A DNA stretch of 64,000 bases. Source: Aspergillus flavus. Its lineage: Eukaryota > Ascomycota > Eurotiomycetes > Eurotiales > Aspergillaceae. The notes below the pieces were generated by a model. The model saw nothing but the letters and a program-made list of their open reading frames with translations. It did no database searches and was not told the DNA's origin. Shown here piece by piece: positions 10,771 through 20,699 of this stretch (its first letter is position 1; every line of letters starts with the position of its first letter). The position numbers and the translations under genes were made by a program. Location of the stretch: assembly GCF_009017415.1 (NCBI RefSeq), contig NC_092409.1:124001-188000 (forward strand). Reading direction: 5' to 3'.

Positions 10771-12621
10771 TCAACTATGCATAGAGCTATTGGAAGAAAT
10801 CATATTAAAAGACCAATCCGCAAAATGATTGTAGATACTCAACGTGGATTGTTCGACAGCCCTCGGCGTAGGAATAGAAGTCAGATGCGCTGGTCTGACC
10901 GCTAAGCCTGTTGCAATGATAGTATCACCCGGCTCATACAACTCTGGATATTTCTCAAATAACAACGGGTCCAACTTGAATCGAGCGACACCATCATCCA
11001 TACGAAGTTCTTTGAATGCAAGACGAGCGTACTTTTTTGTCTGAAATAAAGCTTCCATGCTTGGAGCAGGCAAGGTGACATCATGGAAGTCCGTCTCCTG
11101 TTCCGTATTGCTCATTTCCGCTTGCTGGGCCACCAGGTGGTTATTGGCAAAGCTTTCGTGAGGATCACTATACAGGCTGTCCACACGTTCATCCATCGCT
11201 TGAATAAGGTCCCAGACTCGAATATATCCAAGCGTCGGCCGATCAAATTGAATAATGGTGGAAATATCGGTTTCGATCACGTATGCTGTAGCTATGTCAC
11301 ATATGATCTGATCGATATTCGAGTTTGCAGCATGCAGCATTATGAGCCGATCACGAATTGAAGGAAATGGACACCAGTCAATGATCGGTGGATAGCTCTC
11401 TGAAAGCTGCAGTGCCGAAGGGCGGTATCGCATTGGAAGTTGCATGTAGAGTTCGCGGGTGGGATTTAGTTGCCACATGGTAAGACTAGTGATGTGGTAG
11501 TAGAACTTAGTTGGCGTGTACCATGACATGGCAAGAGGCCGATAGAGACTGTTAAATAAAGACAGCATGAGTGAAACGGAAAGGTGAATTTTGGGTCTAC
11601 CGATATTCGTTAGTATAACTGTGTAGCTTAGAACTTTTTCAACGTACAGGTTCGCGCTTTGTGAATCAGAACAGTCCAAAAGCCGCCATTTGCTTTTTAT
11701 GCAGCGATGTAGAATATGTATATGATCCGAGAATGCGGAGTTGGATATATGAAGAGCTTTTCCGACGCTGAAAATGCTGGACATTGCTGTTCGATATGTT
11801 GAAGGGCCCATCTGATAGTTATACGACCACACACCCGGAACTCCGCGGATTGAAACATTAGGAATTGAGACATCATTAGATAAAATATTGAACCCCACAG
11901 TATTTTCTTGGGCATTCGTCCCATCGAAACTAGATGGGAATGTCTCAGTGTGTGGTATACTGAGAGCTGCACTTTCAAATTGCTGTTCACAAGACCCTGC
12001 ATCATGCCCCAGATTGTTGTTAAGAGACACATCTACATCCGAAGTCTGCTCGACAACATCTGAGTAACTCGGCAGTAACGGAGACCACTGACACGGTGCA
12101 GTTGGGGAAGCAGAGTCTAAGTGAATGTCCAGCTCAGATGAAGTTTTCTGAGTTGGCGGTTCCGGGGGCTGAGAGAGCTCAGCGACTGTAGCGGTATCAG
12201 TTTCCGTTGAGTTGGCCTGTGAGATGTTAAAATCCCTGGAGCCACCGTTCCTGAGATTGATGATAACATACTTCTGCTCCCAAGGCCGCATTCATCTGCT
12301 GGGACAGGGCCCTAAGAGATGCATGTGCACTTTCAAGTTTGCCAATGAACGTGCTGAGTCTCTTGCGGAGAAACGTATTCTCCTTTTCTAGCTGAATTAT
12401 TCTTTCATTTTCTGTCTTACTGGCGTTTTCTAATCGCCTCTCCAACTCCTGTATGTAAGTTGTTTGTCGCTTCCGGTAAGCCTGCTGAGATAGGCGATTA
12501 CGCAACCTTTCAGTTGTCAGAACAACCTAGGAAGTAGAAAGGGGGTATGGAATGCATGCCGCTTCTGGTCTGTCACGGCACTGCCCTCTTGAGCAGGACG
12601 ACTTGTACGCCGAGGCCCCAT
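10771..12621 (-). CDS. bZIP transcription factor with DUF3425 domain
   Basis: Three exons, 12621-12560, 12506-12272 and 12216-10771, encode 580 residues. The basic region DQKRLRNRLSQQAYRKRQ (about residues 18-35) fits the N-x(2)-[A/S]-x(2)-R-type bZIP contact surface. A leucine zipper-like coiled coil rich in E, R and L follows (ELERRLEN ... RIIQLEKEN). The C-terminal third contains the DUF3425 pattern, including MWQLNPTRELYMQLPMRYRP, IIDWCPFPSIRDRLI and YIRVWDLIQ. The first intron (12559-12507) has a GC donor (GCATGC) and joins the two halves of the basic region in frame. The second is 55 nt. It is probably a nuclear, sequence-specific regulator of adjacent metabolic genes. Its promoter faces that of the ketopantoate-reductase-like gene. 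Confidence 0.85.
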
Positions 12622-12966
12622 GGAGTAGAACTCAACCCAATGCACTTTTCCGATGAATCAATTACGTGGGACACGATGAGGTGATCGGACAACGACGGCT
12701 TCACGTGATCATGGTGGAATTATCCGCTACTAAGCGATCGGCGATGCATGCGATACATGCGTACTAAACTCTGCCATTGAATCCTTGGTTCCGCAGAGAA
12801 CTCCGTCCCCACCATGCTTGTCGTATCGCCGGACTAGCACCGAAGATGATTTATCAGGATGGTTCCTCGGATGCGCGAGGGGTAGTATGCCATCTTACAG
12901 TTAAAGTTGGACGACAAGCTTTCGAGAGAATATGAAAGCCATAGTCTCGAGTGGCTTCCATTCAAA
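12622..12966. other. Divergent promoter, bZIP and ketopantoate-reductase-like genes
   Basis: A 345-base region flanked by oppositely transcribed genes, so it is likely shared regulatory DNA. It contains TTCACGTGATCATG near 12700-12713, with a CACGTG E-box. No open frame of interest. Confidence 0.45.
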
Positions 12967-13997
12967 ATGACGGCCTTCAAGGAGCCCTACCCAATATATA
13001 TTCTTGGCCTTGGAAGTATTGGATCGTTCATTTCGCACACTCTTCGATGCCTTTCTGAACCGCCCCGTGTCAATCTCCTTTTCCATCGCGAAAGCCTGTG
13101 TCAAGAGTTTGAAGACAAAGATCGCAAGATAAGGCTTCAAGTTGGTGAAGGTGGTGTTCAAAGGAAAGTTCGGGATTCGACGTTGAACGAATAGACGGAG
13201 ATTGGTCTGCATCTTCAAACGACAAGATATACTCTCTGATTGTGGCAGTCAAGGCGTCAGGAACTCTATCTGCCCTTGAACCAATCAAGCATCGACTAGG
13301 ACCTCATTCTACTATATGCCTTTTCCAAAATGGTCTCGGCCAGGTTGAAACTCTGAACGAGCAGCTGTTCACAGATCCGCTCACGAGACCAACCTATGTA
13401 CTTGGGATTATGCGCCATGGTGTGTATCTGAGGTCCCCATTTGAAGCTGTACTGTCTGGCACCGATGGTTCAACTGCAGTTGGGGTGGTGGATTGGGAGA
13501 ACCAAAATGAAGCAACGCCACAAACTAGGTTTCTTTTTGATACCCTTCTGCGATCTCCTGCACTTCAATGCACAGAGCTAGCTTGGACCGATCTGCTAAA
13601 AGCCCAATTGTTGAAATTGGCAGCAAACTGTGTGATTAACCCCTTGACGGCAATACTTGATGTACACAACGGCGAGATCATGGAGAACGAAATGCTTATA
13701 CCCACATGGCATCGTCTTCTGGAAGAAATATTGGCTGTCTTTAACCGTCTGCCAGAACTTCAACACCTCCCTACGGAGCAGAAACAATTTACTTTCTGCT
13801 CATTAAAGAGTGCACTGGTGAATACTGTTTGGAAGACAGCAAATAACTCCAGCAGTATGCGCGAGGATATTCGGAAGGGCAGAGGCACTGAGATTAAATT
13901 TATCAATGGTTGGGTCGTCAGACGTGGCGCAGAACTCGGAATTGATTGCCCTACAAATGCCTCTCTGACAGAACTCATACTTGCGAAGAGCAACTAG
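12967..13997 (+). pseudogene. Ketopantoate reductase-like (ApbA/PanE family), apparent frameshift
   Basis: The N-terminal segment from ATG 12967 has the Rossmann motif YILGLGSIGSFISHTL. The C-terminal segment to 13997 has the catalytic helix FQNGLGQVE, TDLLKAQLLKLAANCVINPL with the conserved Lys and Asn, and NSSSMREDIRKGRGTEI, the family's substrate Ser/Asp block. Both halves belong to one 2-dehydropantoate 2-reductase family protein of about 343 residues, but the frame changes by one base near 13156-13175. There the reading must pass from RLQVGEGGV to KESSGFDVERIDGDW. No acceptable intron fits: the only GT...AG in the right phase is 23 nt. Either one base is missing from this sequence or the gene is freshly broken. 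Elsewhere the coding sequence is undamaged. Confidence 0.75.
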
Positions 13998-14705
13998 TCG
14001 GCATCTGTCTAAGCTTGGGCTGGGAAGGTGACTAAATGTAGGTTGGGAATTTATGAGGGTGTATGAGGTTGAGGATATCCTTCTAGTAACTATACAAATA
14101 TAGTCAATATCAAATCATTCTACCGTAGTCAGCCAGAGGTTCTAGAACTCTCGGACCTCCAAGCGGCGCTTAGCTGGCTATACATTCATGACTTTTGTTC
14201 AAGGTCGTTACTTCATGATACTACACCGCAGTCTTAGCGTAGTCATTCGCTAATTGTATAGTCGCCAGTCACAATTCCTTTAGAGGTACGGTAACTAGTT
14301 AGTAAGTGCTGTATTAGTTATTTGAGGGTGGGGCTACCCACATCACCCACTTAATGACATTATGGCATATCATAAAAATGTAGTAATTCGTCTGTTTAAC
14401 CCTAGACCCCTCAGCAAAGTTCAATCGCTTGCCGAGCATTAAATGTGCTTTTCCCGAGATACAATATTCGTAGAGGTGGGAGCGTCCGCAACAGCGAACG
14501 ACATGCTCTATGACCGTGAAACACTTTACTAATGAAAGACTTACTCATATGTTGCCAGATAATAGATATAAACCATCGCTTGTTGTAGAGATCTCCTAAG
14601 TGCACTGATTTTGCTACTCCATATATACATTTCAGCAACTGTTTCCAAACACCTGCCGAAATAATCGTTGATCGATCTTTTAAATAAAGACGTGGTCTTC
14701 CCGAG
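13998..14705. other. Intergenic, AT-rich
   Basis: About 700 bases without a recognisable gene. It contains the promoter of the RidA gene. Confidence 0.5.
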
Positions 14706-15272
14706 ATGTCGAGTCCAAGGGCTGTCCATACAACAAGAGCACCGGCACCTCCTGCCTTTCTGTCTCAAGCAATTCGCTTTGGCAGTATCATATTTTGCTC
14801 AGGTCAAATAGGCTGCGACCCTGAAACAGGGCGTCTGATAGAAGGGACAATTCAGGAACGAACTGTGAGTTCAAATATGACCAGTGATCTCATTTTAAAA
14901 TTTCTTAGGGCCATACGCTGAATATAGTGTAACAGAAGCAGATATTGTCAAACATCAGTTCGATTCTCCTAGCTGGAGGGTCAGGCTTGGACAATATTGT
15001 GAAGTGCAACATCTACCTCACAGATATGGGGGACTTCGGGCCTATGAATGAAGTATATACAACCTTCTTTTCAGATCCAATGCCGGTTAGTTGTGATCCC
15101 TTACTCTCCAGTGGCATTTGCAGCCAGATTGGATTGTATTGACGGAATAGCGAAGGCCCGGACCTGTGTCTGTGTCAAAGAGCTGCCTCTAGGGACCGAT
15201 GTCGAGATTGAGTGCATCGCAGCTGTCAAGGGTGACCAGAAGGAAGATCTCGTAATGTCTGCACTCCTATAA
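14706..15272 (+). CDS. RidA/YjgF/YER057c family enamine-imine deaminase
   Basis: Three exons, 14706-14864, 14942-15085 and 15156-15272, with introns of 77 and 70 nt, give 139 residues, close to the usual 125-135. Diagnostic features are AIRFGSIIFCSGQIGCDPETG in the N-terminal half, ILLAGGSGLDNIVKCNIYL, and DPMPARTCVCVKELPLGTDVEIEC, in which the Arg of ARTC is the catalytic imine-binding residue and the Glu of EIEC closes the site. RidA proteins hydrolyse reactive 2-iminoacids and enamines from PLP or FAD enzymes to 2-oxo acids and act as trimers at subunit interfaces. No mitochondrial presequence is evident. Location next to 2-hydroxyacid oxidase and ketopantoate-reductase-like genes suggests a pathway passing through 2-oxo or 2-imino acids. 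Confidence 0.93.
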
Positions 15273-15760
15273 GTACATAGTTATCTGTATATACTTTTCA
15301 ACAATAAGCTCTTTTGGCTTTGGCTCCAAAAAGAGCCTTCAGTGAGCCAGGGGCTAGAACTACATCCTCTACTGTACTCTGTGCCTTTATCGTGTTATTG
15401 AGGGTGACTTTCCACTCAACCAAATAGTGTATAGTTCATTATCCGATCTTAGACCTACCAGCTGCCTTGTTGTTAGTCTAAATAGATGAATGTTTTATCT
15501 AGAAAGCTATTTCACAAAAGTCCTCAATAGTATAGTATTGATAGATTAGGCAGGATTTAAGCAGTTTTCTTTATACCGCCTTGGGGATAAATTCACTGCG
15601 ACGTGGTCTTTGTACTACTGTCTGCACATTGAATAACTTGCCTCCCCGCCCACATCTCATAACGCTGGCTTCTCTTTACCCTCAGATCGCACCAGCATCA
15701 CTCCATCGTTGTCACTACCATTCTCTTCTTCATCCATCACTCCTAAGACTTGGTCCCAGT
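15273..15760. other. Intergenic, promoter of the alpha-kinase gene
   Basis: The frame upstream of the alpha-kinase stays open back to 15581, but this stretch is pyrimidine-rich and without domain features, so it is treated as 5' leader. Nothing else seen. Confidence 0.45.
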
Positions 15761-16648
15761 ATGTATCGCACATGTGCTGCTTGTGGTCGTGACCTCCCTC
15801 AATCATCATACACGGCCAACCAGTTCTCCAAGGGTCCAGGAGTGTCGCGATGTGCGAGCTGCGTCCATGGACACCATGCAGATACCGTATCTGCAGGACA
15901 GACTAACAGCGGTAGATACAATAACTCCAACAAATGCTCCGTTCCAAATCCCGCCTTGAAGAATTCCTTTGCTCAAGGTGCTTTTCGCTGGGTGGCCAAG
16001 GGGAGCTACACGTCGGGTTCGCGCAGGGGCCAAGCATGTGTTGTTAAGTGGTTCAAAACTGGGGCAGTCTTCTCGGATGATTATTTTACTCTCGATATCA
16101 AGGCCGTCGACAAGGCCTTAGAGATCGTCAATAGGTTCAACCAGTTGAATATCATCAACAAAGTTGTCAAAATCAACGTACCCGAAATATGGCACTTCAC
16201 CGACGATAGCAGCGACGAGTGGGTGGGTCAGAGACACCTATGTGAGCCGTTTATCCAAAACTACCAGAAGTTTAATAGCAACACCGGATGGAATGATGAC
16301 TCCAAGGCATGGGGAGAGGTCATGCAAGCTCTTAGCCATTTTAGCTACCACATCTCGGGCGGGAATTATGTTCTATGTGATCTCCAAGGTGGCATTTACC
16401 AACACGAGCTTGTGCTCTCTGACCCCGTCATCCTATCGCGGACCCGCGAGTACGGTGTCACGGATCTTGGTCCCGACGGTATTAGCTCGTTCTTCAGTCT
16501 GCACGCTTACAACAACTTCTATCGCCCGAACTGGACTCAGCCCGCTAACCCGGTGCAAAGGTTCCGCCCAGTCCCTGGTACCACTATGATCAGACGCACG
16601 GTGCGTACAGGATATTCACGGCCTCGAGAGACAAGGCTTTTTGTGTAG
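15761..16648 (+). CDS. Fungal alpha-kinase with N-terminal zinc ribbon
   Basis: A single exon of 295 residues from ATG 15761. An in-frame upstream ATG at 15581 exists, but the added stretch has no conserved features. Residues 1-35 carry two CxxC pairs (CAACG and CASC), a small zinc ribbon typical of mould alpha-kinases. The kinase domain (about 75-270) shows WVAKGSYTSGSRRGQACVVKWF with the ATP-site Lys, HLCEPFIQNYQKFN, the catalytic-type YVLCDLQGG and DPVILSRTREYGVTDLGPDG. The structural zinc motif H-x-C-N-x-x-C near the end is H-A-Y-N-N-F-Y here, so both cysteines are tyrosines. The rest of the domain is intact. It would phosphorylate Ser/Thr in helical regions if the fold is stable without that zinc. 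Confidence 0.88.
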   Translation: MYRTCAACGRDLPQSSYTANQFSKGPGVSRCASCVHGHHADTVSAGQTNSGRYNNSNKCSVPNPALKNSFAQGAFRWVAKGSYTSGSRRGQACVVKWFKTGAVFSDDYFTLDIKAVDKALEIVNRFNQLNIINKVVKINVPEIWHFTDDSSDEWVGQRHLCEPFIQNYQKFNSNTGWNDDSKAWGEVMQALSHFSYHISGGNYVLCDLQGGIYQHELVLSDPVILSRTREYGVTDLGPDGISSFFSLHAYNNFYRPNWTQPANPVQRFRPVPGTTMIRRTVRTGYSRPRETRLFV

Positions 16649-17086
16649 CATGTCTTGTCGTACGTGGGGGTGCTAGGGATATTCTACACGGACTAGATCG
16701 TTCGATTTGGAAGGGGTATCTTGCCGAATTGGTTGTTGTGTGATAAGAAGCCTAAGATCTTAGCAACATGCTGATGTGATACATTGTGAATGTCGGGACC
16801 TCGGTCAAACTCCACCTAGCATTGTTTCTCTACTGACAAGGACAACCCAGAAAGGCTCCAATGTATACTTAAACAGCTAAGAAACGTAGGTGGTGACATT
16901 AAGATCTGGAAGCACTGTATCTCCACCTCCATCTCAATCCCGCCAAAGTTCATGCCAAGATTACTAACTAGCGTAGTCTCCGTACGAGCTTACGAATCAT
17001 GCAGCAGGCAAAAACAAAAGGCAAAGAGAAACACATTTCTTGACCCACAGAGCAAAACTAAACATCCAAGAATAGAATCGATTAAC
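16649..17086. other. Intergenic, promoter of the proton channel
   Basis: The frame of the next gene is open back to 16952, but the conserved protein starts at 17087, so 16952-17086 is treated as leader. Nothing else recognisable. Confidence 0.45.
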
Positions 17087-17846
17087 ATGGCCTCTCCATC
17101 TGATCCTTTACTCCACGAGCACACTGGTCCCAGATCTCTCCGCCAGCGACCAATATATCTGCCCGAGGAACAAGGACAACGCATCATCGCCCAGTGGAGA
17201 CGGGCGGCGCGGGATTTCTTATCGTCGCGACGAGGTCATTATCTCGTCCTGTTGCTCGTTTCTGTCGATGTCGCTTGTACCTTTGCCGATTTTCTGATCG
17301 AGTTACATGTCTGCGAGTTAACGAAACATGGTTCTCACGTAGCCATCGGTTGGGGGGTTACTCAGAAGGTACTCGCCATCGTTGGGTTGGTATTCTCGTG
17401 CCTCTTCATGCTGGAATTGATGGTTACTGTGTTCAGCTTTGGAAAAGGGTAAGTTGTTTTTTTTTTTTTTTTTTTGAAATTGTTCTTAATGCACATTTAT
17501 ACCGAGAATATATCGCTGTGCAAGCTGCCAAGTTTAGAGCATATCCTCATACCAGATGGCTGACCGAATTAGCTACTTCTCATCCAAGTTCCACGTCTTT
17601 GATGCGCTTGTGATTATTGTCGCATTCGGGGTCGACGTTGCCCTGCATGGCATAGAAGAAGAACTGGGGTCTCTGATCGTGGTACTCCGGTTATGGCGTG
17701 TGTTCAAGATCATCGAGGAGCTGCAGTCGGCCAAGGAAGACACGCTGGAGGAGTATGAGCACGAGATCGAGAGACTTCGACAGGAGAATACTTATCTTCG
17801 CCAGAGACTGAACGTGTCTCTAAGCAATGCTGATCCTATGGATTAG
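17087..17846 (+). CDS. Voltage-gated proton channel (Hv1 type)
   Basis: Two exons, 17087-17448 and 17573-17846, give 211 residues. The 124-nt intron contains a run of about 18 T. The protein is a lone voltage-sensor domain. S1 is LVLLLVSVDVACTFADFLI with the Asp (SVDV) in the position of the proton-selective Asp of animal Hv1. S2 is KVLAIVGLVFSCLFMLELMV, S3 is FHVFDALVIIVAFGVDVAL, and S4 is VVLRLWRVFKII, with Arg-Arg-Lys spacing instead of three Arg. A C-terminal coiled coil (about residues 172-205, EEYEHEIERLRQENTYLRQR) should dimerise the channel. It would release protons from the cytosol on depolarisation at the plasma membrane. The start was chosen at the ATG opening the acidic N-terminus. 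Confidence 0.9.
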
Positions 17847-17977
17847 AGTGTGTATCACAGTGACATCGTCGATATTTACCCCACAGAACTGGCTTCAAAT
17901 CTTTCGAAGAAAATAGGTAATAATACATATTAGATTTCTAATTTCCATTATTACAAATTTTGGGATAAAACAGATTG

Positions 17978-19759
17978 CTATCGGGGAATACCCTTCAGCT
18001 TCACGCCTGCTTGTGTGATCTCCAGCCAGACCTTCATCTTCTTCGACACATCCTCCATACCACTGAGACTGAGGTTCCTCTCGAAAGAATGCTGTCCGTC
18101 GACAGCCAAATCCGAAAATAACAGCGCCAAAGGCGAAGATTTCCAAATGTACTGGTTCCGGGTCTTGATCATGGTCACCAACAAGAAGATAATCGTCAAT
18201 CCAACGAGGACAATAGGGAGAATCATCCACACCCAACGAACGCTGACGAAAGACTCCACATTCCAGGTCATGCCCTTCACCGAGGCTTTGCAGACTTGAT
18301 TCCGGGCATGGGTTGTGAGCGAAGTCGCGAGAGATGTGAAGATGGTGCTGATATCGGTGAAGTTGCCTTGGACGCCATAGAGAGCTTTAGCGGTATCTGT
18401 GGACCAGTATGGTCGATTGGACATGTATAACTGTCCTGTTCCGTTCAGAAGTGGCGTAAGGGAGTTAACCATCGATAGTCGACTGAATGCATTGACTGGA
18501 TATGTGCACTCGCTCTTGTCGTCGCGCCGCGTCCCGTTCACGTAGCAGGTGTCCGGAGTTAGGGAAAAGTTCTCCAGGCTAAAGCTGGTTGTTAGATTGG
18601 TGGAGGTGCCGGAGGATGTTATTCGCTCGTCGAACTTGCCGTCCTTGACGGTTGCTTCATACGTATCAATACAGAAGTACAAGGCACATTCAGTTGCGCT
18701 GACTTGCGGTGGTACTCCGTAGCCAGAGGCACTGATCGCGGTGAAATTTATGATGAGAGGCAGGTTTTTGGTATCGATTTGCAGCAGGGGGAGGCCATTT
18801 GTTGAGTTCATGAGGTACATCCCTGTCTGTGACGTACTGAAGCTGAACCCATTCGGTAGCTTATAGTCATAGGTCTCTATCGTACTGAGCCCTAGGGTGG
18901 TTTTGTTCAGCGTAAGCTGATCGGTGATGTTGGCACAGCGACTGCAAAAACCTAGAGATTGGTAGGGAACAAAAGTGCAATTCCCGGTCGGACAGGTCGT
19001 CATCACAGAGGGACTGCCTGCGCTCTGGTCTTGGAAGATTCCCGTGTATATAGACGCGAGGGTAGAGAGTGGCACTACGTTTTGTCCTGGACCGGGTCCC
19101 TCGTCGTAGTCGGTGTACATGCTGGTGTTGCAGATTTGAATAGAGGATGAATTAGAAGAGTGAACGGGTCGGATATTGATTGCAATCACTTGCTGGACGA
19201 ACGGGGCGATGGCTGCCGCAACAACGAGCACCAAGCATCCGACTGTCACCAAATATCTGTTTTCTCCGTTCAGCGCTGGACCCTACTCGAGTATATCGGA
19301 AAGCTACAATACCTACCGAGGAATAAACCGAAGCAGCACCAGAGCAGCCCCGAATGGGCCCCGACTCGCAGCATCTAACAATGCCAAGTCACTCAAGTTA
19401 TTTCCTCGACTGAACCACGACCATTTGAGTTGAGACAAGGCCTCAGTGATCGGGAACGCCATGGCGGCCTTCATAAGCGTGGTTAGAAGAGAGATGACAG
19501 CGTTCAACGTGATCCCATACGGCCAATCCGGCATAGATTTCCCATCGTACATGTACAGCACCACGATAATGCCGGCAAGCGAGGCCACAGCAATCACACA
19601 GCTCAGAATCTCCCATATCCAACTCGATCCCAAAGACCCTGACCCTTGCGCAAGAACGGCCTGATCGGATGCCGATAACGGTTGACGCTGTGCTTGGTGT
19701 TCCGGTGGGTCATCCATTCTGAGATACGAGAGCCGGTATTCATCTTTGGCATGCTCCAT
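17978..19759 (-). CDS. DUF3176 membrane protein
   Basis: Two exons, 19759-19317 and 19256-17978, are separated by a 60-nt intron and encode 573 residues. The N-terminal part contains two hydrophobic helices (WIWEILSCVIAVASLAGIIV and a second around residues 82-105) and the family signature ALSQLKWSWF, followed after the intron by a third helix. A long extracellular domain rich in N-x-S/T sites and paired cysteines (CPTGNCTFVPYQSLGFC) follows. It ends with one more helix and a short cytosolic tail. This is the architecture of PF11374 (DUF3176), a family widespread in Pezizomycotina with no established function. It lies tail-to-tail with the proton channel, only about 130 bases apart. Confidence 0.88.
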
Positions 19760-20699
19760 GGTGGCTAGTGTCTATAGACATTGCTCTTACTCACAATCGA
19801 TATAAGCACTGAAACAATGTTTAAAAGACTAAATTCAAGCCACATTTGCATCCGTGGGAAAACATGCTTGAAAATTTGGCATTGACGTAGCATCGGCTGT
19901 GGCGACGATAGATTACCGTATTAGGCTAATAAGTGAAACTAGGGCTACGATCGGCGCCTCGTGGCTCCAGCTGAAGACCCATTTAGTTTCCCCTTCCAGC
20001 ATAAATGGAGAACGGTTTGGCCGTGACTTTCTGAGTCAGGAGGTGATCGGCCGTAGGGATCTTCCTCCAGATGCCCCTTAGAGCAGAGATTCAGCAGAGT
20101 AGCCTGGTTGTACGCTCCCTCAGCCTAACTCCTAAAACCTGCAAAAGGAGGTAATCTTATAATTAACTTCGACATATTAATGTGTTTATAGTGTTTTCAA
20201 AGAACAGTAGGTAATCTAGCTATGTTTTCCCGCAGGCTATCGCAACGTTTAGCACTCAAAATCCAACGGTGTCGGCAGTTTCGGAGGCATGGAACCGTTC
20301 TCTCAGCCTCGCTGGACGGTCTTGCTGATCTCTTAATCTCCGCCGCAATCTCCTCTCGATCTCTTTCGTCTTTGCTTCATCTTCTCTCGCTCCGTTTCCT
20401 TATGACCGTTTTCTCCCAACCACGTCCAGTGGCAAGAGAACCTCCACAAGCTACCAATACATGCCGGAAGTACCCGACCGTGAATCCTGCCATGTCTGAA
20501 GTCATATTAGGAGGATCCAATGGTGCGACTTTAGAGCTGTGTGTACAGTTAACTGCGATTAATTATCGCATTATGGGCAATGACCTAGACCTTGCTTGCG
20601 GCTAGATCCACTCTATAGTAGAAGTGAAATAATATGAAGAATTGGAGCCAAAGCAGATATCATTCCGTAGTGATCCGGCTATACCAGTTGTCAGCAATA
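19760..20699. other. Intergenic, no gene assigned
   Basis: A plus-strand frame at 20222-20605 is open for 127 codons, and the opposite strand shows a highly charged Arg/Glu stretch (20260-20400), but neither has recognisable domains or clear splice sites. No call is made. Confidence 0.4.

Noticed and set aside
13139..13163. Very short GT...AG stretch considered as an intron repairing the ketopantoate-reductase frame
   Set aside because: At about 23 nt it is far below the smallest introns seen in this window (47 nt).
20222..20605. 127-codon plus-strand frame between DUF3176 and the glutathione-synthetase-like gene
   Set aside because: Ser/Leu/Arg low complexity and equally open opposite strand, with nothing recognisable.
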